Shown piece by piece: positions 18,732-29,446 of a DNA stretch of 64,000 bases. The stretch's first letter is position 1; each line of letters opens with the position of its first letter. The stretch comes from Bacteroides sp. (lineage in GTDB: Bacteria > Bacteroidota > Bacteroidia > Bacteroidales > Muribaculaceae): the NCBI GenBank assembly GCA_014801875.1, contig JAAVDJ010000020.1, forward strand, positions 47,236 to 111,235. Reading direction: 5' to 3'. A program made the translations under genes and the position numbers. The notes under the pieces were generated by a model. It saw nothing but the letters and a program-made list of their open reading frames with translations. It made no database searches and had not been told where the DNA came from.

Positions 18732-19622
18732 TCAACGTTGTTTTTTGCGTATTATTCCGTCAAGGAGATTCATAAACTGATAATTTTTAAGTCCCCATTT
18801 AGGAGCCACGACCATATCGGGGGGAGCCTGGGCAAGAAAACGTTCTATTACGATGTTCTCGGGCACAATATCGGCAATACGCGCGCAGAGGTCGAGATAA
18901 GCCTCCAGAGAATATGGCTTGACGTCGATTTTACCCTCTTTCCAAAGAGAATGGAGAGGAGTGTCGCGAAGAATCTGTAGTTGATGCAGTTTCAGGGTGT
19001 CGATAGGGAGCCGGCAGGCATTAACCACATTGCGTATCACCTCATCGTCGTTTTCCCCGGGCAGCCCGGCTATAAGATGCATACCGCAGCGCAAACCGCG
19101 AGCTGAGGCTCTTTCCACAGACGAACATACATCCTCCCATGTGTGATTACGGTTTATGAGACTGAGAGTGGCATCTGACGAGGTTTCAGCTCCGATTTCC
19201 AAAAATACCGGAACACGGGCATTAAACTCCTCCATGACGTCAAGGATGTGGTCGGGGAGTGTGTCCGGGCGAGTGCCAATGACGAGCCCAACGACATCTT
19301 CCACATCCAGAGCCTCCTTGTAGAGGGAACGAAGGAGCGCGGGGGAGGAGGAATAGGTGTTGGTGTACGATTGGAAATAAGCAAGGAATTTCATCTTGGG
19401 ATATTTCCTTTGGAAAAATGCCTTACCGTCTTCAATTTGTTGGCGCAGGGGACGGCGTTCCATGCAATAGGAGGGTGAAAAGGAATCATTCCGGCAGTAG
19501 ATACACCCTCCCGAACCTTTCGACCCATCACGATTTGGACATGAAAACCCGGCGTTAAGGGAAATTTTCTGTACCTTAACGCCGGGAAATATTTTACCAA
19601 GATACTCGCTGTATGTAGTCAT
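18732..19622 (-). CDS. TIGR01212 family radical SAM protein (YhcC-like)
   Basis: CPNRDGSKGSGGCIYCRN cluster motif, YFQSYTNTY, GTRPDTLPD. Confidence 0.88.
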   Translation of the reverse strand: MTTYSEYLGKIFPGVKVQKISLNAGFSCPNRDGSKGSGGCIYCRNDSFSPSYCMERRPLRQQIEDGKAFFQRKYPKMKFLAYFQSYTNTYSSSPALLRSLYKEALDVEDVVGLVIGTRPDTLPDHILDVMEEFNARVPVFLEIGAETSSDATLSLINRNHTWEDVCSSVERASARGLRCGMHLIAGLPGENDDEVIRNVVNACRLPIDTLKLHQLQILRDTPLHSLWKEGKIDVKPYSLEAYLDLCARIADIVPENIVIERFLAQAPPDMVVAPKWGLKNYQFMNLLDGIIRKKQR

Positions 19623-19631
19623 TGCGAAAAA

Positions 19632-20693
19632 TCATACAAGAAAATCGGCCACTACGAGAGCTGCCATGGCCTTGACGACAGGGACGGCACGGACAGCGAC
19701 ACAGGGGTCGTGACGTCCGGCGGGATTGAGGGTCATTTCCCGTCCTTCGGTGTCCACGGTCTTTACAGGCATCATAAGCGTTGGGGTGGGTTTGAAAGCG
19801 ACAGAGAAGAAGACCGGCATACCGTTTGAAATTCCCCCCTGGATACCTCCGCTGAAATTGGAAGAGGTCTTGGGAGTTTCTCCGGGAGCCGACGTTGGAA
19901 GGAAATTGTCGAGAGTTTCACTCCCTTTGGCGTAAGGAGCGCGGAATCCGAGTCCATATTCAAATCCTTTGGCAGCGTTGATGCTCATCATTGCGGCGGC
20001 GAGGCGCGCATGGAGCTTGTCAGCCACCGGCTCACCGAGTCCGGCCGGAAGCCCGGAAATAAGGCAACTCACTTTTCCCCCGACGCTATCTCCGGCTTTT
20101 TTAGTCTCCTTCACAAATTCATCCATTGCAAGACGGAGATCGGGATTGACTTCGAGCGAGAACGGTTTTTCGGGGGAGGTCATGAGAGAATCGAAAATGT
20201 CTCCGGCGGTGATAGGACCCACCTGAGAGAGGACAGCCTCTATCTGAATTCCCTTGGTTTGGAGCCATTGCAGGCATAACGCACCTGCCACGACCCAATT
20301 TACCGTCTCCCTTGCGCTCTGGCGCCCGCCTCCGCGGTAGTCACGTATGCCGTAACGAGCTATGTAGGTATAATCGGCATGATTCGGACGGAACGCACGG
20401 GCCATCTCGTCGTAGTCGGAAGAATGATGGTCTGAATTTCTAACGATGAAGCCGATCGGGGTTCCGAGAGTAATTCCGTCGGGAGAAATACCGGAAAGGA
20501 ATTCCGGACGGTCGTCTTCCTTACGTGCTGTGACGAGGGGAGACTGCCCGGGACGCCGTTTTGCCACCTCCTCATAGAGACGGTCGAAATCAATTTTATA
20601 ACCGGGGGGGAATCCGTCGATCACTCCGCCCATCGCCGGTCCGTGGCTCTCGCCGAAAGTGGTGAGGGTGAGATTCTTGCCGAATGTGTTCAT
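19632..20693 (-). CDS. aroC: chorismate synthase
   Basis: MNTFGKNLTLTTFGESHGPAMGGVIDGFPPG; RPGHAD-like FRPNHADYTY; GGGRQSARETVNWVVAGA. Confidence 0.97.
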   Translation of the reverse strand: MNTFGKNLTLTTFGESHGPAMGGVIDGFPPGYKIDFDRLYEEVAKRRPGQSPLVTARKEDDRPEFLSGISPDGITLGTPIGFIVRNSDHHSSDYDEMARAFRPNHADYTYIARYGIRDYRGGGRQSARETVNWVVAGALCLQWLQTKGIQIEAVLSQVGPITAGDIFDSLMTSPEKPFSLEVNPDLRLAMDEFVKETKKAGDSVGGKVSCLISGLPAGLGEPVADKLHARLAAAMMSINAAKGFEYGLGFRAPYAKGSETLDNFLPTSAPGETPKTSSNFSGGIQGGISNGMPVFFSVAFKPTPTLMMPVKTVDTEGREMTLNPAGRHDPCVAVRAVPVVKAMAALVVADFLV

Positions 20694-20746
20694 ACTCAGG
20701 GTTGGAGGGAGGGGTAATGAAATGAATAATAAAAGCTTTGAAGGGG

Positions 20747-21229
20747 TCAGGCCGGCTCCGTAGCGATATCGGCAGCCTCAGCATCGGCCGCCTTCAGAAG
20801 GTCTTGAGGCGACAGCTTTATCTGAAGCCCTCTTTTCCCGGCGCTCACGTATATGAAAGGAAATTCGAGCGCTTCTTCGCTGATGAAAGTGGGGAAATGT
20901 TTCTTCATCCCGATGGAAGTGCATCCGCCGCGTATGTATCCGGTGAGGGGGAGAAGATCCTTCATGGGAATCATCTCCACCTTCTTGTTTCCGGATGCTT
21001 TGGCAGCCTTCTTGAGATCCACCTCCCTGTTTCCGGCAACCACACAGACGAGATAACCGTTGCGGTCTCCATGCAGCACGAGAGTTTTGAAAACATGTTC
21101 GATAGGTTCGTTAAGCTCTTCAGCTACATGGTCAGCGGCAAGATTGTCAGGGTCGACGGTATATTCCACGAGTTCATAAGGAATGCGCAGACGGTCGAGG
21201 ATACGGGCGGCGTTGGTCTTGTCAGCCAT
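20747..21229 (-). CDS. ybaK: Cys-tRNA(Pro)/Cys-tRNA(Cys) deacylase YbaK
   Basis: 160 aa; NAARILDRLRIPYELVEY, VFKTLVLHGDRNGYLVCVVAGNREVDLKKAAKASGNKKVEMIPMKDLLPLTGYIRGGCTSIGMKK. Confidence 0.9.
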   Translation of the reverse strand: MADKTNAARILDRLRIPYELVEYTVDPDNLAADHVAEELNEPIEHVFKTLVLHGDRNGYLVCVVAGNREVDLKKAAKASGNKKVEMIPMKDLLPLTGYIRGGCTSIGMKKHFPTFISEEALEFPFIYVSAGKRGLQIKLSPQDLLKAADAEAADIATEPA

Positions 21230-21239
21230 AGGGTTGAAT

Positions 21240-23318
21240 TTATTTGTCCATAGTGACGAGGAGCTCCTCGTTGTTGCGGGTGATCTCCATTCTCTTCTTG
21301 ATGAACTCCATAGCCTCTATCGAATTCATATCTGCGAGATAATTGCGGAGAATCCACATACGGTTGAGGTGTTCCTGCGGGAGTAGAAGGTCATCGCGGC
21401 GTGTAGAGGAGGCGATGATATCTACAGCCGGGAAGATACGCTTATTGGAGAGCTTGCGGTCAAGCTGCAGCTCCATATTGCCGGTGCCCTTGAATTCCTC
21501 GAAAATCACTTCATCCATCTTTGAAGAAGTCTCGGTGAGTGCGGTTGCGATGATTGTAAGAGAGCCGCCTCGCTCGATGTTTCGAGCCGCACCGAAGAAA
21601 CGTTTCGGCCTTTGAAGCGCGTTTGCATCTACGCCGCCGGAGAGAATCTTGCCGGATGCAGGGGAAACGGTGTTGAAGGCACGTGCCAGACGGGTAATGG
21701 AGTCGAGCATAATGACGACATCATGGCCACACTCAACGAGGCGTTTCGCCTTTTCAAGAACGATGTTGGCGATTTTTACATGGCGATCCGCCGGCTCGTC
21801 GAAAGTAGAGGCGATGACCTCGGCGTTTACGCTTCGGGCCATATCGGTGACCTCCTCGGGGCGCTCGTCAATGAGGAGCATTATGATATGGGTCTCCGGA
21901 TGATTTTCAGCTATTGCGTTGGCAATATCTTTAAGAAGGATTGTCTTACCGGTCTTAGGCGGAGCGACGATAAGAGCACGCTGGCCTTTCCCTATGGGGG
22001 CGAAAAGATCCACTACACGAGTTGAGATATTGTTGCTGACCCCTTTTGTAAGGTTGAATTTCTCCTCAGGGAAAAGGGGAGTGAGATGTTCGAAAGGCAC
22101 TCTGTCTCTCACTCTTTCCGGCGACAGACCATTGACGGAAAGCACTTTCTGCAGAGGATAATACTTATCGCCTTCGCGGGGAGGACGAATGGAGGCCTCC
22201 ACAACGTCGCCGGTTTTAAGTCCGTATTCCTTTATCTGGGTCTGTGTTATATAAATGTCGTCAGGGCTTGCAAGATAATTATAGTCGCCGGAACGAAGGA
22301 AACCATATCCTTCGGGCATCACTTCAAGCACACCGAAAGCCTCCATTATGCCGGAGAGATCGAAATTCTCTTCAGGCTGCTCGATAGGAGCCGGGATATT
22401 GAAGCCCTGGCGCTGGAGTCGTTGCTGCTTTTTGAGCAAGTTCTTCTGCTGCTTGGTGAGCGGCTGCTGGGAAGTAGCTCCGGGCTCGCGCATCTGAATG
22501 GGCTCGGCCTGAGGCACAGGGAGCGCCTCCTCTTCACGGATACGTTCCTGTTGTTTCTGTTGCTCCTGCTGTTTCTGAGAGCGAGGAGTGAAAGTTTTCC
22601 CCTTTGAGGGGGTGAAGAAAGAGGAGAAGGAAGAGAGTGATGAAGCAGCCTCCGCGCTGTTCTTTGCGTTGCGGGGGGTGAAGACTTTAAGTTTAGGATG
22701 TTCCTCCGGCTGTTCCGGTGTCGGAGAGGGTGAGGGCGCTTCGGCAGGAGTTTCGGCAGGCGTCTCAACCTTTGGTTCTTCAGTATCAACAGGTTGTTCT
22801 GTAACCTCAGGTGCTGCATTGACTTCAGCATCAGTCTGCACGGGGAGTTCCTCAGCGACTATCTCCTCCGGAGTCTCCTTCTGAGGAGCCTTGGCAGCGG
22901 GTTTCCTTCCGCGAGTCTTCTTCACAGGAGCCTCTTCAGGGGTTTGAGGTTCAGGAGCCGCCGCAGCATTCTTCGGTTTTCTTCCTCGTTTCTTGGGAGC
23001 AGGAGTCGGCTCATCCTCTTTAGGGGATGCAATGTCAGTGGGTTCAGCGTTATCCTGCGTGTCAGGAGTGGTCTCCAAAGGGAGTTCGGCAGACGCTTTT
23101 TTCCCTTTTTTTGCTTTGGGTTCCTTAGCCTTGGTATTCTTTTTCTTTTCAGAAGATTTAGAGACAATGTCTTTAGCAGAGACTTCCGCCTGGCGGTCAA
23201 GGATAGCGTTAATGATGTCCCCGGGATCGGCAGAAGGAGAAACCTGAATGTCCATGGAATCGGCGGTCTTCAAGAGTTCGTCTTTTCCCATTTCTTCTAA
23301 TTCATTGAGATGGAGCAT
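21240..23318 (-). CDS. rho: transcription termination factor Rho with long low-complexity N-terminal insert
   Basis: [24 protein letters not shown] Walker [38 protein letters not shown]; start taken as [16 protein letters not shown]. Confidence 0.96.
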   Translation of the reverse strand: MLHLNELEEMGKDELLKTADSMDIQVSPSADPGDIINAILDRQAEVSAKDIVSKSSEKKKNTKAKEPKAKKGKKASAELPLETTPDTQDNAEPTDIASPKEDEPTPAPKKRGRKPKNAAAAPEPQTPEEAPVKKTRGRKPAAKAPQKETPEEIVAEELPVQTDAEVNAAPEVTEQPVDTEEPKVETPAETPAEAPSPSPTPEQPEEHPKLKVFTPRNAKNSAEAASSLSSFSSFFTPSKGKTFTPRSQKQQEQQKQQERIREEEALPVPQAEPIQMREPGATSQQPLTKQQKNLLKKQQRLQRQGFNIPAPIEQPEENFDLSGIMEAFGVLEVMPEGYGFLRSGDYNYLASPDDIYITQTQIKEYGLKTGDVVEASIRPPREGDKYYPLQKVLSVNGLSPERVRDRVPFEHLTPLFPEEKFNLTKGVSNNISTRVVDLFAPIGKGQRALIVAPPKTGKTILLKDIANAIAENHPETHIIMLLIDERPEEVTDMARSVNAEVIASTFDEPADRHVKIANIVLEKAKRLVECGHDVVIMLDSITRLARAFNTVSPASGKILSGGVDANALQRPKRFFGAARNIERGGSLTIIATALTETSSKMDEVIFEEFKGTGNMELQLDRKLSNKRIFPAVDIIASSTRRDDLLLPQEHLNRMWILRNYLADMNSIEAMEFIKKRMEITRNNEELLVTMDK

Positions 23319-23657
23319 AACAACTATAAGGTGAATTTTGACCCGTCTTAGAGTGTTGCCCGGACTCCGAGAGAGCGTGTCAGCGCTGACCACCTCCCGG
23401 ATAAGATGGAGGGTGCAGGCTTTCTGCCATAAGGAGGGGCGGATGTGGAAAAAAGATGGGTGAATTTTATAATTTTGAGTAAGAAAGAGAAAACGCCGAC
23501 TGATTTAAAAAAGAAAACGTGAGAGAGGGATAGTCGGCATTTGCCCGACAAGCCGCCGGATTGGAATATTAAGCGGAGGGCAAATTGTCTATCGGCGGTG
23601 ATAAAATTTGCCTTTAGACGGTGCAAAATTAGAAATAAAATCCAATTCACACAATTT

Positions 23658-24605
23658 TTAAACATCTTTTTTCAAAAAAAGTTTTCCATTGCGCAGTTCG
23701 AGGAAACCCTTACGGAGAGTCCATCTTTTGACATCCGGCTTAGCCGCACGCATGGCGTCCACCACTTCTGAAGCAGTGGTTGTGAAGGGGGAGAGGGGGT
23801 CAATGAAGCGTCTGACAAGGAGTTCAGGTGCGGCAAAATCAAGCACTACCTCTGCTTCAAGAGGAGCCCCGGGGGAGGGAAGACGGTCGGCAATTGCTTG
23901 CTCCACCACTTCATTCTCAGCTCTTAGGAAAGAGAGGGAAGACTGCATAGCCTTGTCGAAACCTTCCCATCTGCTTCGGAGAAGGGGGAAAATCTCGTTG
24001 CGGAGGAAATTACGTCTGTAATCGCTGATGAGGTTGGAAGAGTCGGTTATGAAAGGGATGTTGTTTTCTTTGAGAAATGCTTCCAATTCGTGGCGATGCA
24101 CGGAAAGGACAGGGCGCCAAACCTTTCCATTGTCTTCCACCATCCCCCGCAATCCCTTCGTGCCGCTACCGCGCAAGAGATTCAGGAAAAGGGTCTCTGC
24201 ATTGTCGTCAGCATTATGGGCAATGGCAATGCGGTCAGCTCCCGAAGATTCAAGGAGATTGAAAAACCAATCGTAGCGCAACGAACGGCACGCCATCTCC
24301 ACGGAAGTCCCGGGGTTAGACTCAATGAAACCGTGAACGTCGAAATCCACAGTCTCGAGGGGAACTTTCAGCAATGCACACAGAGAACGCACATGTGCTT
24401 CATCGCGGAGGCTTTCCTCGCCACGAAGATGAAAATTGCAATGCGCCGCAGTCACTTCAGCGCCCGAAAGACGCAGGAGGGCGAGCAGAGCCACGCTGTC
24501 GGCTCCGCCGCTGACTCCCACGATAAGACGGGAGAGTCCGGAAACTTTAAGCTTTTGCCTGAGGAGGGTGGTTAATCTTGCAGTTACAGAGGATTTTGTC
24601 TTCAT
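23658..24605 (-). CDS. tilS: tRNA(Ile)-lysidine synthase
   Basis: VGVSGGADSVALLALL PP-loop; AHCNFHLRGEES; DDNAETLFLNLLRGSGTKGL. Confidence 0.95.
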   Translation of the reverse strand: MKTKSSVTARLTTLLRQKLKVSGLSRLIVGVSGGADSVALLALLRLSGAEVTAAHCNFHLRGEESLRDEAHVRSLCALLKVPLETVDFDVHGFIESNPGTSVEMACRSLRYDWFFNLLESSGADRIAIAHNADDNAETLFLNLLRGSGTKGLRGMVEDNGKVWRPVLSVHRHELEAFLKENNIPFITDSSNLISDYRRNFLRNEIFPLLRSRWEGFDKAMQSSLSFLRAENEVVEQAIADRLPSPGAPLEAEVVLDFAAPELLVRRFIDPLSPFTTTASEVVDAMRAAKPDVKRWTLRKGFLELRNGKLFLKKDV

Positions 24606-24772
24606 ATGAAAAATAAATATATGCGAAATTATAAAAAAAGTAGAAAAGAGATGAACTTAATCGGAGTAAAATTGTTTAAAAGGTACGTGTAGCTATGTCG
24701 TTAGGGTTGTGCCTTGAGACGCTGCTGACGTAAAAAACATTAACTCAAATAACTCAAAAGATAACTACAATT

Positions 24773-25324
24773 ATGGCAAAAGAATGGATCTGCACAATCT
24801 GCGGATATGTGGCAGAAGGAGAGGAAGCTCCCGAAAAGTGCCCGCAGTGTGGCGCACCTAAGTCAAAATTTAAAGAACTTGACCAGACAGCTCTTCTGAA
24901 GTTTGTGACAGAACATGAGCTCGGCGTAGCAAAAGATGTTGACGACGAGATGAAGAAAGACCTCAACAACCACTTCCTCGGCGAATGCACAGAGGTAGGT
25001 ATGTATCTCGCGATGAGCCGTCAGGCTGACCGTGAGGGTTATCCCGAAGTAGCTGACGCCTTCAAGCGTTACGCATGGGAAGAGGCAGAGCACGCTGCTA
25101 AGTTTGCAGAGCTTCTCGGCGAAATGGTATGGGACACCAAGACCAACCTTGAGAAGAGAATGGCAGCTGAGGCCGGCGCGAATGAAGACAAGATGAGAAT
25201 CGCAAGAAATGCAAAGGCTCAGAATCTCGATGCTATCCACGACACTGTGCATGAGATGGCTAAGGACGAAGCTCGCCATGGTCAGGGCTTCCAGGGTCTC
25301 TACAACCGTTTCTTCAAGAAATAA
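24773..25324 (+). CDS. reverse-type rubrerythrin (N-terminal rubredoxin, C-terminal ferritin-like domain)
   Basis: N-terminal CTICGY...CPQCGAPK; then ferritin-like [44 protein letters not shown]. Confidence 0.9.
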   Translation: MAKEWICTICGYVAEGEEAPEKCPQCGAPKSKFKELDQTALLKFVTEHELGVAKDVDDEMKKDLNNHFLGECTEVGMYLAMSRQADREGYPEVADAFKRYAWEEAEHAAKFAELLGEMVWDTKTNLEKRMAAEAGANEDKMRIARNAKAQNLDAIHDTVHEMAKDEARHGQGFQGLYNRFFKK

Positions 25325-25360
25325 GAAAAAATTCATTCCCATACAGGGAACGATGCGATA

Positions 25361-25408
25361 AAAACGCGGTCAATCCACTTTCAAGTGGTGACCGCGTTTT
25401 TTTTTGAA
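25361..25408 (+). terminator. rubrerythrin terminator
   Basis: AAAACGCGGTCA/TGACCGCGTTTT stem with inner CCACTT/AAGTGG, then poly-T. Confidence 0.85.
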
Positions 25409-25437
25409 CCATCCTATTTCTTGAGGACAATACTCCT

Positions 25438-26163
25438 TTATTTGCCTAATCTTGACAGAAACTCTTCCCGCTTGCTTTCAGAAACGGGGATAAACGTTTT
25501 ACCGAAGATGATGCGGTTTCGTTCCACCATTTCCACTTTCGGAATATTCACGATGAACGACCGATGGACCCTCATGAAAGAATCAGCCGGCAGGAGCTCT
25601 TCGATCTCTTTAAGCGTCATGAGGGATGCAATCGGTTCCCCTTCATTTCTGAAAAGGAGAATCCTGTCGTTTCTCACCTCAATATAAAGAATAGTGTCAG
25701 TGTGCATCTGCATAAGTTTCCCTTCAGTCTTGACCGTAATCATACGGCCCGACTGAAGGGTTTCGACCTTATGAGCAGAAGCAGCGAGATATAGTTTTTT
25801 CCAATCGAGAGCACGCGCTACGGAGCGCATGAAATCAGAATAACTGACCGGTTTCAGCAGATAGTCGAGGGCATTCACGCGGAAACCCTCCACCGCGTAG
25901 CGGTCATATGCTGTGACAAAGACAATACGTGTGGAAATCGGGACAACCTGAGCAAATTCGATACCGTTCAGCATAGGCATATTAATGTCAAGAAAGATGA
26001 CATCGATTTTCCCATCCATAACTATCTTTACAGCTTCGGCAGCCGATTCAAAACATCCGGCCATCTCCAGAGACGGAGTCTTCGATATGTATGTACGCAT
26101 AAGCTCACGAGCGAGCGGTTCGTCGTCAACTACGATGCATTTCAGTTTATTATCCATTAACAA
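25438..26163 (-). CDS. LytTR-family response regulator
   Basis: CIVVDDEPLARELMRTY, VIFLDINMPMLNGIEFA, C-terminal LytTR domain (FMRVHRSFIVNIPKVEMVERNRIIF). Confidence 0.93.
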   Translation of the reverse strand: MLMDNKLKCIVVDDEPLARELMRTYISKTPSLEMAGCFESAAEAVKIVMDGKIDVIFLDINMPMLNGIEFAQVVPISTRIVFVTAYDRYAVEGFRVNALDYLLKPVSYSDFMRSVARALDWKKLYLAASAHKVETLQSGRMITVKTEGKLMQMHTDTILYIEVRNDRILLFRNEGEPIASLMTLKEIEELLPADSFMRVHRSFIVNIPKVEMVERNRIIFGKTFIPVSESKREEFLSRLGK

Positions 26164-26277
26164 GGGTGTGTCACAAATTAATTGGTATATTTATTGTCGC
26201 CGGTGTCAAATCTCATCAATATATGTCACCAATCAATTATATCATTAATTTTTGACACATACTTACTAATAACGCAT

Positions 26278-27387
26278 TCAAGGTTTTGATGATTGTGTGT
26301 GGGGGGTCAGAACTTCACGCTTTATCGAAAGGAAAACATGATATTCCCCCGCAATCTCCTCTGAACGGAATGAGTAAGACTCAGGGTAGATAAGATTCAA
26401 CTGACGCTCCACGTTTCTCAATCCCACTCCCGACTTTCCTTTCTCAAGTCCGGATTTCCCATCTTCCCTGCATGAATTTGCCACCAGACAGGAGAGACAC
26501 TCGTCATCAAGATTTATGTCAATATCAATGAAAGGATGAGGGGCGGAGGAATCAAAATGTTTGAATGCGTTTTCTATAAGGGTCAGGAAGAGTAGGGGAG
26601 CGATATGGAGCCTGCTGAGATTACCCTCGGGCGTAGAACATCGGAGTCTGACCGACGGATTGAGACGCAACCCCATCAGCCGGACGTATTCATTAATAAA
26701 CATCAGCTCCTTCTCCAACGGCACGGAAGCTTCTTCCGAATCGTATATCATGAATCTCAAAAGGCTGCTTAGGTCATGAAGGGCTTTCTGTGCTTTGTCG
26801 GAATCAATAGCTATGAGGGCATAGATATTGTTGAGGGAATTGAATAGGAAATGCGGGTTAAGCTGGGCCTTGAGACTGAGCAGCTCTATGTTGCGCCTTT
26901 CGGCCTCCAGTTCGAGCTCACGTCGCTGCATCTCCTCTCTTGCCTTGGAGAGACGCATGGCATAAGCAAGGGCAATTGATAGGACCATCATGACTCCGTC
27001 TCTGATCATGAAGCGAAGGTATAACATCACCCATTGTGCGGCAGACAACGGTTCCGCCCTGAGATGTTTCGGACGCGGAAGCCCTCCGTGACTCTCAAAC
27101 CAAATCGGGAGAATGGAGCAGGCAAGGACAATGAGAATTAGATTAGTGATGAAAAACCATATTTTCCCGTTTTTCCTGAACAGCAGTTCCGGCACGAGAA
27201 GAAGGTAATTCAGGCAGAAGATGGCAGTATAACTTGTAGCCAGGAGAAGGCTCAGGATTGTCATGTCAAGCGGCTCCTTGTCGTGAGAGAGAAGGGTCAG
27301 CATTGACGGCAGATAAAAAAGAAGGAAAGCGGCCAGAATTACTGAGGCCGCTCCCGTAAAAGATTTTCCGTTTGTCGCGTTATTCAT
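26278..27387 (-). CDS. LytS/YehU-type sensor histidine kinase
   Basis: LKAQLNPHFLFNSLNNIYALI (His_kinase), multiple TM segments, GVGLRNVERQLNLIYPE. Confidence 0.93.
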   Translation of the reverse strand: MNNATNGKSFTGAASVILAAFLLFYLPSMLTLLSHDKEPLDMTILSLLLATSYTAIFCLNYLLLVPELLFRKNGKIWFFITNLILIVLACSILPIWFESHGGLPRPKHLRAEPLSAAQWVMLYLRFMIRDGVMMVLSIALAYAMRLSKAREEMQRRELELEAERRNIELLSLKAQLNPHFLFNSLNNIYALIAIDSDKAQKALHDLSSLLRFMIYDSEEASVPLEKELMFINEYVRLMGLRLNPSVRLRCSTPEGNLSRLHIAPLLFLTLIENAFKHFDSSAPHPFIDIDINLDDECLSCLVANSCREDGKSGLEKGKSGVGLRNVERQLNLIYPESYSFRSEEIAGEYHVFLSIKREVLTPHTQSSKP

Positions 27388-28600
27388 ACCTTATAGCCTC
27401 GATAGGATCAAGATTGGAGGCCTTTGCAGCAGGATAAAAACCGAAGATGACACCGATAACTGTGCAGACAGCGAAAGAGAGAACGACAGAGGAGGGGTCG
27501 ATCTGTACGGGCCAATTGGCGAATATCTTGATCATCCAAGTGGCAAACGCCCCCATTAGAATGCCGAGGATGCCACCGGTGACTGAAATTATGACGGCCT
27601 CGATAAGGAATTGTGTCATAATATCGCGCCCTGTGGCTCCTATACTCATACGCAGGCCAATCTCGCGTGTCCGCTCGGTGACGCTGACAATCATGATGTT
27701 CATGATGCCGATGCCGCCTACAAGGAGGGAAATACCCGCCACAGCAGCGAGAAGAACAGTCATCATCGACGATGTGGAGGAAATCATCTCCGCGAGTTCC
27801 TGCATTGAGCGTATGTTGAAATTATCGGCCTGGTCGGCTCGCAATTTATGGTTTGTACGCAGAATATCCGTAATTTCGGCAATAGTCTCCTGAGTCTTGT
27901 TTTCATCAATTGCGGATGCCTGAATCCCCTGGAGGTAGTCTATGGCAAGCATACGTTTCATGACAGTGGTGTAGGGGACAAGGGCAAGGTCATCCTGATC
28001 CTGACCCATTGTGTTATACCCTTTCTCATCAAGCACACCGATGACAGTTAGAGGGATAGAACCGAACCTCACCACCTTCCCGAGAGGATCGGTTCCGTCG
28101 GGGAAAAGGTTTTTTACAAGAGTCTTACCCAGCACACACACTTTGGCAGCCGTCTTGACGTCAGCTTCAGTGAACATTTCCCCCTCGACTACTTTCCTTT
28201 GGCGTATGTCGAGATACTGAGTGTTGACACCTTGCGCCTGAGAGGGATAGTTATTATTGCCGTTGACCCATTGACCGGACGACGAAACAGTGGGTGTGAT
28301 GTTTGCGATTGTCGTGGCTTGGTTCACAATGGCTTCATAGTCGGCAGGCTTTAGGGTCTGCATATCGTCGCTGCTCTGTCGAACACCGCCACGCCTCTCC
28401 GCACCCGGCATAATCATAATCATGTTGCTGCCCATTTCGGAAATCTGAGCCTTGATGGAGTTTTTCGATCCTTGTCCAATGGCGAGCATGGCAATGACCG
28501 CCCCGACCCCGATAATGACTCCGAGCATAGTCAGGAAACAACGCATCTTGTTGTTTCCGAGTGCTTTGATTGCTATTTTAAAGAGATTTGATACATTCAC
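27380..28600 (-). CDS. ABC transporter permease, MacB-like
   Basis: ALGNNKMRCFLTMLGVIIGVGAVIAMLAIGQGSK; FtsX-like TM region; ends PAAKASNLDPIEAIRYE. Confidence 0.93.
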   Translation of the reverse strand: MNVSNLFKIAIKALGNNKMRCFLTMLGVIIGVGAVIAMLAIGQGSKNSIKAQISEMGSNMIMIMPGAERRGGVRQSSDDMQTLKPADYEAIVNQATTIANITPTVSSSGQWVNGNNNYPSQAQGVNTQYLDIRQRKVVEGEMFTEADVKTAAKVCVLGKTLVKNLFPDGTDPLGKVVRFGSIPLTVIGVLDEKGYNTMGQDQDDLALVPYTTVMKRMLAIDYLQGIQASAIDENKTQETIAEITDILRTNHKLRADQADNFNIRSMQELAEMISSTSSMMTVLLAAVAGISLLVGGIGIMNIMIVSVTERTREIGLRMSIGATGRDIMTQFLIEAVIISVTGGILGILMGAFATWMIKIFANWPVQIDPSSVVLSFAVCTVIGVIFGFYPAAKASNLDPIEAIRYE

Positions 28601-28700
28601 TTTTGCAAAATTGAAAATTAGATAATCGTAAATCCTTTCTCAATGAATACCTATCGAGGAGAGTAGAGCCCGAAATGGCGCTGTTCGCGCCGGGCGATAG

Positions 28701-29441
28701 TTATTCCTCAACGGGGAGATTCCTGTAGACCTCCTCGGCGGATTTAATATCGTCGTTATATTCATCGCTGACAATCCTGCCGTCACGCAGGGTGATGTTT
28801 CGCGAGGAATACAGGGCTATCTCAGGATTATGTGTTACGAAAATAATGGTCTTACCCTCCCGATAAAGGCGCTGGAAAAGCATCAATATCGAGAAAGAAG
28901 TCCTTGTGTCGAGATTACCAGTAGCCTCGTCAGCAAGAATGATGACCGGATTGTTGACCAATGCGCGAGCAATAGCCACACGCTGTTGCTGACCACCGGA
29001 CATCTGGTTGCTCTTATGGTAAAGGCGTTCGCCGAGTCCGACCTCACGCAGGCACTTTTCAGCTCTCTCCGCTCTTTCTTTAGCTGAAACGGAGGAGTTG
29101 TAAAGAAGAGGGAGCTCTACGTTTTCAAGCGATGTGGTCTTGGGGAGAAGGTTATAGTTCTGAAAGATAAACCCGATTTTCCTGTTTCTTATTCTGGCTC
29201 GCTCGTTCTTACCCATCCCTTTAACCGGGATACCATCAAGGTAATACTCTCCGGAAGAGGGGGTGTCGAGACATCCCAAAGTGTTGAGTAATGTAGACTT
29301 TCCGGAGCCGGAGGTGCCCATTATCGTCACAAACTCCCCTTCAAAGATAGTGAACGAGACACCGCGCAGCGCTTTGACCGTCTCGTCGCCGACCTTGAAA
29401 TATCGTTTGAGATTTTCTATTTTTATAATTTCCTTAGCCAT
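28701..29441 (-). CDS. ABC transporter ATP-binding protein, MacB/LolD-like
   Basis: GTSGSGKSTLLNTLGCLD, SGGQQQRVAIARAL, ILADEATGNLD. Confidence 0.95.
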   Translation of the reverse strand: MAKEIIKIENLKRYFKVGDETVKALRGVSFTIFEGEFVTIMGTSGSGKSTLLNTLGCLDTPSSGEYYLDGIPVKGMGKNERARIRNRKIGFIFQNYNLLPKTTSLENVELPLLYNSSVSAKERAERAEKCLREVGLGERLYHKSNQMSGGQQQRVAIARALVNNPVIILADEATGNLDTRTSFSILMLFQRLYREGKTIIFVTHNPEIALYSSRNITLRDGRIVSDEYNDDIKSAEEVYRNLPVEE

Positions 29442-29446
29442 ACACT

